NCBI GenBank assembly: GCA_021739645.1 | Contig: JAIPBL010000001.1 | Location: 124,001 to 188,000, forward strand | Direction: 5' to 3' | DNA from: Saprospiraceae bacterium | Lineage (GTDB): Bacteria; Bacteroidota; Bacteroidia; Chitinophagales; Saprospiraceae | Length of the DNA stretch: 64,000 bases | Shown: piece after piece, positions 17,313-24,640 of the stretch | How positions within the stretch are numbered: the stretch's first letter is position 1 | Layout: each line of letters begins with the position of its first letter | The notes under the pieces: model-generated | The model's database searches: none | What the model saw: the letters and a program-made list of their open reading frames with translations, nothing else | What the model was told of the DNA's origin: nothing | Translations under genes and position numbers: made by a program

Positions 17313-18218
17313 GTGTCAGTAAAAGTACAGCACTTGACTAAAAACTACGGCCCCCAAAAGGCCGTGAACGACGTCAGTTTTGAAGCAAAAAAAGGCGAAG
17401 TGCTCGGCTTTCTCGGCCCCAACGGCGCCGGGAAAAGCACCACGATGAAAATTTTGACCTGTTTCATCCCACAGACGGAAGGCCAGGCCGAAGTCTGCGG
17501 CTTCGACGTGGCTGCCGACCCAATGGAAGTTCGCCGCCGTATCGGCTATTTGCCCGAACACAACCCGTTGTACAAGGACATGTACGTGCGGGAATACCTA
17601 GGTTTCGTGGCGAAACTCCACAAGGTTCCAAATGTGAGCCGCCGGGTGTCCGAGATGGTGGAATTGACTGGACTGGGTCAGGAACAGCACAAATTAATTA
17701 GCTCATTGTCAAAGGGTTATCGGCAGCGGGTGGGGCTGGCGCAGGCCATGCTTCACGACCCCGAAGTGCTCATCCTCGACGAGCCGACGAGCGGCCTTGA
17801 CCCCAACCAGTTGGTCGAAATTCGCAGCGTCATCAAACAGTTGGGCAAGGAAAAGACCGTAATTTTCAGCACGCACATCATGCAGGAGGTGACGGTGCTC
17901 TGCGACCGGGTGCTCATCATCAACAAAGGCAAAATCGTGGCGAACGACGCCATTGAGGTGTTGCAGGGCAGGGTAGGCGGCGAGCTGCTGGTGACCGTGG
18001 AATTTGGTCAAAACACCAACGCCAACAAGCTCCAGCAAATCCGCAATGTGAAACGTGCCGACCACCTCGGTGGCAACCGCTGGCGAATCTCTTCATCCTC
18101 CACCAATGATACCCGCACGGACATTTTCCGCTTCGCCGTGGACAACAACCTGACTTTGCTGGAAATGCACAAGGAGGTGGTGAGCGTGGAAGATGTGTTT
18201 ACGGAGTTGACGAAATAG
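17313..18218 (+). CDS. gldA: Gliding-motility ABC transporter ATPase GldA
   Basis: About 301 residues from the GTG at 17313, where homology begins (VSVKVQHLTKNYGPQKAV). A longer in-frame ATG at 17265 lies within leader repeats and adds a non-homologous 16 residues. Walker A is GPNGAGKSTT, the ABC signature LSKGYRQRVGLAQ, Walker B VLILDEPTSGLDP and the switch His IFSTHIMQEV. GldA pairs with GldF and GldG in the inner membrane; the complex is needed for gliding in Flavobacterium johnsoniae. Its partners lie downstream at 19641 and 20988, separated here by unrelated genes. A generic ABC-2 exporter ATPase is the alternative, but the neighbours favour GldA. Confidence 0.88.
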   Translation: MSVKVQHLTKNYGPQKAVNDVSFEAKKGEVLGFLGPNGAGKSTTMKILTCFIPQTEGQAEVCGFDVAADPMEVRRRIGYLPEHNPLYKDMYVREYLGFVAKLHKVPNVSRRVSEMVELTGLGQEQHKLISSLSKGYRQRVGLAQAMLHDPEVLILDEPTSGLDPNQLVEIRSVIKQLGKEKTVIFSTHIMQEVTVLCDRVLIINKGKIVANDAIEVLQGRVGGELLVTVEFGQNTNANKLQQIRNVKRADHLGGNRWRISSSSTNDTRTDIFRFAVDNNLTLLEMHKEVVSVEDVFTELTK

Positions 18219-18251
18219 ATTGTTGAATTGCTTTATTGTTGAATTGTAATT
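18219..18251. repeat. ATTGTTGAATTG repeat after gldA
   Basis: ATTGTTGAATTG appears twice, separated by CTTT, in the 34-nt gap between the gldA stop and the next GTG start. It is the reverse-strand form of the AACAATT repeat found at 302-332 and 52767-52799. Confidence 0.5.
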
Positions 18252-18252
18252 T

Positions 18253-18930
18253 GTGGAAAAAACACTTTTTATAGCAGCTTTATTGGCCCTTTTCGGGACT
18301 TCCCTTTTCGGGCAAGATACAGTCTTGCTGACGAAGAATTTCCGCTTTGCGGACGGCATCTATTTCAACCTTGCGGAACTGAAGGCCAATCGGCCAGGCC
18401 TGCCTATCGACTCCATGAAACTGGATATTATCACCAATCCGCAAACTTCCTTGACACAGTTGAATGCGGTGTTTTTGAAAAAAAACACGCCCATGTTTTC
18501 AGTGGATTCCATTTGGGCGATTTGTCTGGACGGAGTTCCATCCATCCGTGTTCCGAAGGAGGAAATCAGCAAGAGCCTTCCAAACTACGCAGCTTTGAAA
18601 CTTCGTGGCAAAATCTGCTATTTCACCTATCCTGATTACCGCCAAAAAACCATCCGGGTCGCAGCCTACAACCCGGTGACGGGCAGACCGTTCCGGCATG
18701 GGAATGTGTTGCGGGACGAAGAGGTTATTGTAGAAAAAATGCTGCATTTCGAAACGGGCGAGGTAGCGGATTTTCAAGTTGAAAAACTGTTGACTTGGAT
18801 TAAAGATGATTCGCTGCTGGTGGAAACCATCGCAGAATTGCCCAAAGGCGAACTAAAGGATAAATTATTTAAATCACTGCTCATATACGTGGACAGAAAC
18901 CCGACTTATTTGATGGTAAAAGATGAATAA
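18253..18930 (+). CDS. Secreted hypothetical protein inside the gld locus
   Basis: 225 residues from a GTG start. Residues 1-20 (EKTLFIAALLALFGTSLFGQ) form a clear signal peptide, so it is exported. The mature part has no cysteine-rich or catalytic motif that I recognise. It contains FRFADGIYFNLAELKANRPG near its start and FTYPDYRQKTIRVAAYNPVTG further on. It lies 34 nt after gldA on the same strand and could be co-transcribed with it. Proteins of this general appearance (secreted, one domain, FADGIYFN-type start) seem common in this lineage, but no function can be given. Confidence 0.6.
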   Translation: MEKTLFIAALLALFGTSLFGQDTVLLTKNFRFADGIYFNLAELKANRPGLPIDSMKLDIITNPQTSLTQLNAVFLKKNTPMFSVDSIWAICLDGVPSIRVPKEEISKSLPNYAALKLRGKICYFTYPDYRQKTIRVAAYNPVTGRPFRHGNVLRDEEVIVEKMLHFETGEVADFQVEKLLTWIKDDSLLVETIAELPKGELKDKLFKSLLIYVDRNPTYLMVKDE

Positions 18931-18988
18931 GAAGGAACCAAAATTGTGTAAACTATTTTGATGAATTTTATGACTTAATTATTTCAAT

Positions 18989-19225
18989 ATGGAAGTTTCA
19001 AATTCAGGAAATCTAACAAACCTGCAAAGGGAATTACTTAAAGTATTTAGTGTCAATTTGGACGAACATCAATTGATTGACATTCGAGGATTGTTGACCA
19101 AATATTTTGCGGAGATGGCCACAAAAGAAATGGACAGGCTTTGGGATGAAAGAAGCTGGACACAAGAGACTATGAATGAATGGGCAAACGAACAAATGAG
19201 AAGTAAAAAACAGCGCAATGAATGA
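18989..19225 (+). CDS. Antitoxin of a PIN-domain toxin-antitoxin pair
   Basis: 78 residues, helical and charged, ending in a basic tail (RSKKQRNE). Its stop overlaps the start of the PIN toxin by 8 nt, a typical antitoxin-toxin arrangement. The text LIDIRGLLTKYFAEMATKEMDRLWDE resembles small antitoxins that partner PIN toxins in Bacteroidota. It should bind and neutralise the toxin and may autoregulate the pair. Composition is AT-rich compared with the flanking gld genes, which suggests acquisition. The assignment rests mostly on position. Confidence 0.7.
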   Translation: MEVSNSGNLTNLQRELLKVFSVNLDEHQLIDIRGLLTKYFAEMATKEMDRLWDERSWTQETMNEWANEQMRSKKQRNE

Positions 19226-19637
19226 TTTAAAAATTGTTCTGGACACGAATGCTTTGTTGGTTTGTATTTCTCGCAATTCAAAATTTCGTCTAATATTTGA
19301 CAAGTTCTTAGATGGTTATTTTGAATTACTCGTGAGTACTGAAATATTGAATGAGTATGTTGAGAAGTTACAAGAAAAAGCGAATTCTTTTGTAGCCAAT
19401 AATATCTCCGAAGTATTAATCAATGCCCAAAATGTAGTTTTAGTGAATGTTTATTACAATTGGAATATTATCTCAGACGATCCAGACGACAATAAATTTA
19501 TTGATTGTGCAGTTGCAGCCGACGCAAATTTTATTGTTTCAAATGATAGGCATTTCAATATCCTAAAGAAAATAGATTTCCCCAAAATTAACGTAATAAC
19601 AATTGAAGAATTCATGCAAATTCTTCAAAATCAATAA
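19218..19637 (+). CDS. PIN-domain toxin (putative ribonuclease)
   Basis: 139 residues, normal for PIN-family type II toxins. The metal-binding acidic residues are visible: Asp9 in IVLDTNALL, Glu in VSTEILNEYVEKL, and the DDPDDNKFIDCAVAADANF and IVSNDRHF segments. PIN toxins cut RNA (often tRNA or mRNA) using Mg2+. It ends 3 nt before gldF starts, so the module sits inside the gld transcription unit. AT-rich composition differs from gldA and gldF, consistent with insertion. Confidence 0.85.
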   Translation: MNDLKIVLDTNALLVCISRNSKFRLIFDKFLDGYFELLVSTEILNEYVEKLQEKANSFVANNISEVLINAQNVVLVNVYYNWNIISDDPDDNKFIDCAVAADANFIVSNDRHFNILKKIDFPKINVITIEEFMQILQNQ

Positions 19638-19640
19638 AAC

Positions 19641-20372
19641 ATGTTGACCATATTCTTCAAAGAAATCAACACCTTTTTTAGCTCATTAATCGGCTATATC
19701 GTGATCGGTGTTTTCCTGGCCATTTTGGGTTTGGTCATGTTCGTGTTCCCGGACACGAGCTTGCTGAACTACAACTACGCCACCCTCGACCAGCTTTTCG
19801 ACATTGCGCCGATGGTCTTTGTCTTCCTCATTCCAGCGGTGACCATGCGCTCGTTTGCGGAGGAAACGCAGGCTGGCACCATCGAACTGCTGGCCACAAA
19901 GCCACTGAGCGACCTGCAAATCGTGATGGGAAAGTTCCTGGCCTGCCTCGCTTTGGCAGTGTTTGCGCTGATTCCGACCATCCTCTACTACATCACCGTC
20001 TATCAACTCGGCAGCCCAAAAGGCAACCTGGACAGCGGCGCTATCATGGGTTCCTACCTTGGTCTGATAGCATTGGCGGGTGCTTTTGTGGCGATTGGGG
20101 TATTCGCCTCGTCCATCACCAGCCACCAGATAGCCAGCTTCGTGATGGCGGTTTTCCTCAGCTTTTTGGTGCATTGGGGTTTTATGTTTTTGAGCAAACT
20201 GCCTGTGTTCGTGGGCAAAGTGGACGATATCGTGCAGATGCTCGGCATTGACTACCACTACACCTCCATCAGCCGTGGGGTGATTGACACCCGGGATGTG
20301 ATTTACTTTTTGTCCCTGATTGGAATTTTCGTGGTGATGACGGTGACGGCGCTGGAAAGAAGGAAGTGGTGA
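19641..20372 (+). CDS. gldF: Gliding-motility ABC transporter permease GldF
   Basis: 243 residues with six predicted membrane helices (for example IGYIVIGVFLAILGLVMFVF, FLIPAVTMRSFAEE, FLACLALAVFALIPTILYYI and IYFLSLIGIFVVMTVTAL). The FAEETQAGTIELLATKPLSD stretch is typical of ABC-2 permeases of the GldF type. It forms the inner-membrane part of the GldAFG transporter. It begins 3 nt after the toxin gene, which may couple its translation to the toxin-antitoxin module. gldG follows only after an intervening Uma2 gene. Confidence 0.9.
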   Translation: MLTIFFKEINTFFSSLIGYIVIGVFLAILGLVMFVFPDTSLLNYNYATLDQLFDIAPMVFVFLIPAVTMRSFAEETQAGTIELLATKPLSDLQIVMGKFLACLALAVFALIPTILYYITVYQLGSPKGNLDSGAIMGSYLGLIALAGAFVAIGVFASSITSHQIASFVMAVFLSFLVHWGFMFLSKLPVFVGKVDDIVQMLGIDYHYTSISRGVIDTRDVIYFLSLIGIFVVMTVTALERRKW

Positions 20373-20405
20373 AAACTGCTTATTTTTGTAGAAAAACATT
20401 TTAAA

Positions 20406-20981
20406 ATGACAGCAACATTAGAAATATCCGATAAACTCTATACGGTCAAAGAATGGCTGGAAATAGAGAAGAAGTCTGAGGTCAAACACGAATTTTACTA
20501 TGGGAAACTTATACCTATGGCTGGAGAATCAAAACAAGCAAACAATATTGCAGGTAATTTCAAAAGAAATGTTGAAGTTCAACTTTTTGAAAAAGGCTTC
20601 TTGATTTTTGACCATGATGTAAAAACAGAAGTTGCCTCATCGAATATCTACCGATACCCAGATTTGGTTGTTGCCCCAGAAGTGGATGACGAAGATGACT
20701 ACATTGTAAAACACCCGGTTTTATTGGCAGAAGTCGCTTCTCAAAACTCACGCCATCGTGACCGGGTGCGCAAACGACGTGAGTATTTTAACGTAGAATC
20801 GCTTTGGTATTATCTTGTAGTGATGCAAGATGAAATGCTGGTAGAACTTCATTCAAAGCGGGAGGATGGAAGCATCGAAACTCAATGGTTTACCGAACCC
20901 GCTGACATTATCGAACCGCCCAAATTCGAATTGAAAATTGTGTTGTCAGATATTTATTGGCGAATAAAACTTAAAGATTAA
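20406..20981 (+). CDS. Uma2 family (DUF820) endonuclease-like protein
   Basis: 191 residues, the normal size of the Uma2/DUF820 family, which has a restriction-endonuclease-like fold. The core motif is visible: a Glu in VKHEFYYGKLIPMAG, YRYPDLVVAPEV, then VLLAEVASQNSRHRDRVRKRREYFNVESLWYYLVV. The biological role of these proteins is mostly unknown; a mobile or defence-related role is often assumed. It is inserted between gldF and gldG (6 nt before the gldG GTG). A second, diverged copy is at 59551. Confidence 0.85.
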   Translation: MTATLEISDKLYTVKEWLEIEKKSEVKHEFYYGKLIPMAGESKQANNIAGNFKRNVEVQLFEKGFLIFDHDVKTEVASSNIYRYPDLVVAPEVDDEDDYIVKHPVLLAEVASQNSRHRDRVRKRREYFNVESLWYYLVVMQDEMLVELHSKREDGSIETQWFTEPADIIEPPKFELKIVLSDIYWRIKLKD

Positions 20982-20987
20982 TTTTCA

Positions 20988-22676
20988 GTGAGCAAAAAAC
21001 GCAACCAATCCCTCCTCCGCCTCGGCCTAATCGTCGGCATTGCCCTTTTCGCAAACGTGTTGGGCAACGTCTTTTTCACCCATTTCGACCTGACAGAGGA
21101 CAAGCGATTCACGCTTTCCGAGCCAACGTTGAAGATGATGAAAAACCTGGACGCCGAGGTCTATATCAACGTGATGCTGGCAGGCGACTTCAACGCTGGC
21201 TTCAAGCGGCTGCAACGGTCTGTGACGGAGATGCTCGACGACTTCAAGTCGGAGTCAGGGTTTATTACCTACAACTACACAAACCCTGGCGAGGGCACCG
21301 TGGACGAAATAAATGCCCGCCGCACCGAGCTGGCCAAGGACGGCATCGTGCCCACCAATCTTCGAATCAAAACCACCGAAGGAACAGAGGAAAAGTTCAT
21401 TTACCCCTATGCCAAGATAAGCTACAAAGGGCGTACCGCCGTGGTTGACTTACTGGACGAAGAGGCCGTGGGTGCCAACCCCGACGAAAAACTGAACACC
21501 TCCATCAGTCAGTTGGAATACAAGTTTGCGAACGCTTTTCACAAACTGGAATCTGGGGCAAAAGAGGTCATCGCCTTCACGATGGGCCATGGCGAACTCA
21601 ATGAGCGAGAACGTGCCGATTTGGTGCGCAGCCTGCGGGCCTATTACGAAGTGGGCACTTTCAAATTGGACAGTGCGACAATAATCCCCTCGGAAGTCAA
21701 AACGCTGATAGTCGCAAAACCAAAGGCGCCGTTCAGCGACCGTGATCTGTTCCTGCTGGACCAGTACGTGATGAACGGCGGCACGGTGCTTTGGCTCATT
21801 GACCCGCTCAACGTGGAGTTGGATTCGCTTCGCAACCAAAACAGCTACATCGCCAGGGACTACCCGCTGAACATCAACGACATGCTGTTCAAGTACGGTG
21901 CTCGGGTAAATCCCGATTTGGTGCTCGACCTGCAATGCTCTAAAATCCCGATGGTCATTGACCAAAAAGGCTCGATGGACCTGTTCCCCTGGTACTATTT
22001 TCCAGTCATTGTGCCCAACTCCAACCACCCGTTGGTGCGAAACTTGGATGGCATCAACCTGTATTTTCCTTCGTCCATTGACACCATAAAAACCAAAACG
22101 CCCGTCAAGAAAACTATCCTGCTGACGACTTCCGACCACAGCAAATTGCAGCCGAACATCACCCGCCTCAACTTTGAAATACTGCGTTACGGCGACGAGA
22201 TTACCGCTTCTTTTGACCAAAAAAACATCCCGGTAGCGGTACTGCTGGAAGGTGTTTTTCCTTCGTTTTTTGAAAACCGGGTAACGACTGAAATGCAGGC
22301 TGGACTCCAACAAATCGGACAAGAATACAAGGCGCAAAGTGCCCCAACCCGCATGGTTGTTGTGGCGGATGGCGATGTGGCCCGCAATTTCGTTAATGCC
22401 AAAACTGGCCAGCCACTGGCGCTGGGTTTTAACCCGATTGACCGGTTCACTTACTCCAACAAGGACTTTTTGCTCAATGCCGTCGAGTACCTTCGGGATG
22501 ATGTTGGTATCATCGCTGCCCGCGGGCGGGAGGTGAAGCTGCGTCTGCTCGACACACAAAAAGCCAAGGATGAAGAGACTTTTTGGACGCTGCTCAATAT
22601 TGGCGGCCCACTGGTGCTGCTGGGTGTGTTCGGTTTTGTGTTTACTTGGCTCCGCAAACGGAAGTATGCCCGGTGA
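20988..22676 (+). CDS. gldG: Gliding-motility ABC transporter component GldG
   Basis: 562 residues from a GTG start. An N-terminal membrane helix (about 8-30, LGLIVGIALFANVLGNVFFTHF) is followed by the GldG periplasmic region (FDLTEDKRFTLSEPTLKMMKNL, AFTMGHGELNERERADL, LIVAKPKAPFSDRDLFLLDQYVMNGG). A C-terminal membrane helix ends it (about 535-557, GGPLVLLGVFGFVFTWLRKRK). It forms the auxiliary subunit of the GldAFG complex. Full length. Confidence 0.92.
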   Translation: MSKKRNQSLLRLGLIVGIALFANVLGNVFFTHFDLTEDKRFTLSEPTLKMMKNLDAEVYINVMLAGDFNAGFKRLQRSVTEMLDDFKSESGFITYNYTNPGEGTVDEINARRTELAKDGIVPTNLRIKTTEGTEEKFIYPYAKISYKGRTAVVDLLDEEAVGANPDEKLNTSISQLEYKFANAFHKLESGAKEVIAFTMGHGELNERERADLVRSLRAYYEVGTFKLDSATIIPSEVKTLIVAKPKAPFSDRDLFLLDQYVMNGGTVLWLIDPLNVELDSLRNQNSYIARDYPLNINDMLFKYGARVNPDLVLDLQCSKIPMVIDQKGSMDLFPWYYFPVIVPNSNHPLVRNLDGINLYFPSSIDTIKTKTPVKKTILLTTSDHSKLQPNITRLNFEILRYGDEITASFDQKNIPVAVLLEGVFPSFFENRVTTEMQAGLQQIGQEYKAQSAPTRMVVVADGDVARNFVNAKTGQPLALGFNPIDRFTYSNKDFLLNAVEYLRDDVGIIAARGREVKLRLLDTQKAKDEETFWTLLNIGGPLVLLGVFGFVFTWLRKRKYAR

Positions 22677-22731
22677 GTTGGGAATTAGGGATGTTAAGAA
22701 AAATTTTCTTGTTACCTTTTTCGGGGAGGAC

Positions 22732-22836
22732 GTCCCCCTAACCCCCTTCCACGGGGGAATTCTTGTCTGCTACCCCGCCTATTTTGAGCAATTTAGCAGG
22801 AACCTATTCCCCCTTGGAAGGGGGCTAGGGGGATGT
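22732..22836. repeat. Inverted-repeat element, copy 1 (CCCCCTAACCCCCTT family)
   Basis: About 104 nt with long outer arms: GTCCCCCTAACCCCCTTCC at the left and GGAAGGGGGCTAGGGGGATG at the right (22732-22762 and 22806-22835). A middle part shares GTCTGCTA, TTGAGCAATT and AGCAGGA with copy 2 at 26886. It could fold into a long hairpin as RNA and lies right after gldG. It looks like a non-coding, MITE- or REP-like interspersed repeat. Confidence 0.75.
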
Positions 22837-22905
22837 CCGTGGCAAAAAGCTGACGTTTCAATTTGTTCTTAACACCCAATTCCCCAATTCCAATTCCAAT
22901 TCCCA

Positions 22906-22936
22906 TTTGAACATTTCTCCGATAGCTTTACTTTTA
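22906..22936 (+). promoter_or_regulatory. Probable promoter of the M48 protease gene
   Basis: TTTG at 22906-22909, 19-nt spacer, then TACTTTTA at 22929-22936, matching TTTG-N19-TAnnTTTG except for the last base. The ATG at 23013 lies about 70 nt downstream of the expected start of transcription. Confidence 0.55.
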
Positions 22937-23012
22937 TTAGCGTAGATTAGCTCGCACATTGCTGTGTGACAAGGAGCAGTTTTTTCGTCAAAAAAACAAA
23001 AATGCAACAAAC

Positions 23013-24470
23013 ATGAAAAATTCCCTTCTTCGCCTGCGGTTTAGTGCCTTGGGCATTCTTTTCATCGCCTCGTTCATTCTCTCTTGTGCCATCAATCCAG
23101 TCACTGGGAAGCGGCAGCTGATGCTGATTTCTGAAAAGCGAGAAAAGGCAATGGGCCTTGCCTACGACCCGCAGGTGATTCAAGAATTTGGCCTTTATGA
23201 CGACAAAATACTCCAAGATTTTATCAGCGACTATGGGAAGCGCATGGGCCGCATCAGCCACAGGCCCACCATTGGGTACGAGTTTCGTATCCTCGACTCC
23301 CCGGTGGTAAATGCCTTTGCAGTGCCGGGTGGCTACGTTTATTTCACTCGGGGCATCATGGCGCATTTCAACAACGAGGCGGAGTTTGCAGGGGTGTTGG
23401 GGCATGAGATTGGCCACGTGACAGCTCGCCACTCAGCGCAGCAGCAGAGCCAGCAGATATTGGCACAAATCGGCTTCATCGGTGCGATGTTGGCTTCTGA
23501 AAAATTCCGTCAGTACTCCGATTTGGCGCAGACGGGGCTTGGCCTCATGTTCCTAAAATTTAGTCGCAACCACGAGAGCCAGTCCGATAAACTGGGCGTG
23601 GAATATTCCACCAAAATCGGCTACGATGCCCACGAGATGGCTGGTTTCTTCAAGACCATCGAGCGTATTCAGGATGCTTCCGGCGCCAGCCTGCCTACCT
23701 TCCTCAGCACCCACCCCGACCCAGGAGACCGGTACGTTCGGGTGAACCAACTGGCCACCAAGGAGCAGGCAAAAGCCACTTCTCCCAAAACGCTGAACGT
23801 GAACCGGGACAAGTACCTGCGCATGATAGACGGGCTGATGTATGGCGAAGACCCGCAGCTGGGCTATGTGGAAAATGACGTGTTTTATCACCCACAATTG
23901 AAGTTTCAGTTTCCAACACCGAAGGCATGGCAGACCATCAACTCCAACTCGCAAGTGCAGATAGCCCCGAAAGATGGCAAGGCCGCCATCATCTTCACGC
24001 TGTCCGGTGAAAAGACGCTGGCGCAGGCCAAGCAAGCTGCCATTTCTGCGGATAGCCTTCAGGTCATCAGCAGCCAGAATATCTCTGTGAACGGGAACAG
24101 TGCAGTTGCCCTGACAGCTGACCTGAACCCACAGGTGCGCCTGTTGATGTACTTGATTCAGTACAATGGCAATATCTACAAGTTCACGGGCCTGAGCGAA
24201 ACGCCCAATTTCAACGGCTTTGAAGCGACCTTCGCCAATTCTTTTAAGGGCTTCAAAGCACTGAGCGACCAAAGCAAAATCAACGTTTACGCCGATAAAA
24301 TCAACATCGTGACGGTGGCTAAGGACCAGACGCTCTCCGATGCGCTTAAAGCTAACAACCAACCTAGCGCCCGACTGGAAGAGCTTGCCATACTGAACGG
24401 CATGGAACTCAGGGACAAAGTGACGAAGGGGATGTTGATTAAGACGGTGGAAAAGGGGACGAAAAACTGA
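23013..24470 (+). CDS. M48-family metalloprotease, lipoprotein
   Basis: 485 residues from the ATG at 23013, which gives a lipoprotein signal (lipobox ILSCAI, Cys25). An earlier ATG at 22959 would add 18 unlikely residues. The zinc site is HEIGHVTARH with a downstream Glu in NHESQSDKLGVEY. The start INPVTGKRQLMLISE is typical of periplasmic M48 peptidases of the LoiP/BepA group, which degrade or help assemble outer-membrane proteins. The C-terminus (VAKDQTLSDALKANNQP...LNGMELRDKV) looks like a LysM-type tail. Anchored in the periplasm. A terminator follows at 24506. Confidence 0.9.
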   Translation: MKNSLLRLRFSALGILFIASFILSCAINPVTGKRQLMLISEKREKAMGLAYDPQVIQEFGLYDDKILQDFISDYGKRMGRISHRPTIGYEFRILDSPVVNAFAVPGGYVYFTRGIMAHFNNEAEFAGVLGHEIGHVTARHSAQQQSQQILAQIGFIGAMLASEKFRQYSDLAQTGLGLMFLKFSRNHESQSDKLGVEYSTKIGYDAHEMAGFFKTIERIQDASGASLPTFLSTHPDPGDRYVRVNQLATKEQAKATSPKTLNVNRDKYLRMIDGLMYGEDPQLGYVENDVFYHPQLKFQFPTPKAWQTINSNSQVQIAPKDGKAAIIFTLSGEKTLAQAKQAAISADSLQVISSQNISVNGNSAVALTADLNPQVRLLMYLIQYNGNIYKFTGLSETPNFNGFEATFANSFKGFKALSDQSKINVYADKINIVTVAKDQTLSDALKANNQPSARLEELAILNGMELRDKVTKGMLIKTVEKGTKN

Positions 24471-24505
24471 GAAATAGGTTGCCTTAGGTAATGCAAACTG
24501 AAGGG

Positions 24506-24541
24506 GGCGTCGGTGTGGCTTGGGCTGCGCCGACGCCTTTT
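24506..24541 (+). terminator. Rho-independent terminator after the M48 gene
   Basis: GGCGTCGG pairs with CCGACGCC around an 18-nt loop and is followed by TTTT. It is 36 nt after the stop codon. Confidence 0.65.
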
Positions 24542-24577
24542 GCGTTTGTCTTTTTCGGCAAAAGAAAATACCAAATT

Positions 24578-24607
24578 ATTGAAACCCATCAGTGCACTGT
24601 ACATTTG
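24578..24607 (+). promoter_or_regulatory. Probable promoter of the CocE/NonD hydrolase gene
   Basis: ATTG at 24578-24581, 18-nt spacer, then TACATTTG at 24600-24607, a perfect TAnnTTTG -7 box. The ATG at 24641 is about 27 nt after the expected start of transcription. Confidence 0.5.
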
Positions 24608-24640
24608 ACCATCATTGAAGCATAAAATCAATCTACATTT

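Noticed and set aside
21450-22559. 369-codon minus-strand frame within gldG
   Set aside because: Shadow of gldG, which matches the GldG family throughout.
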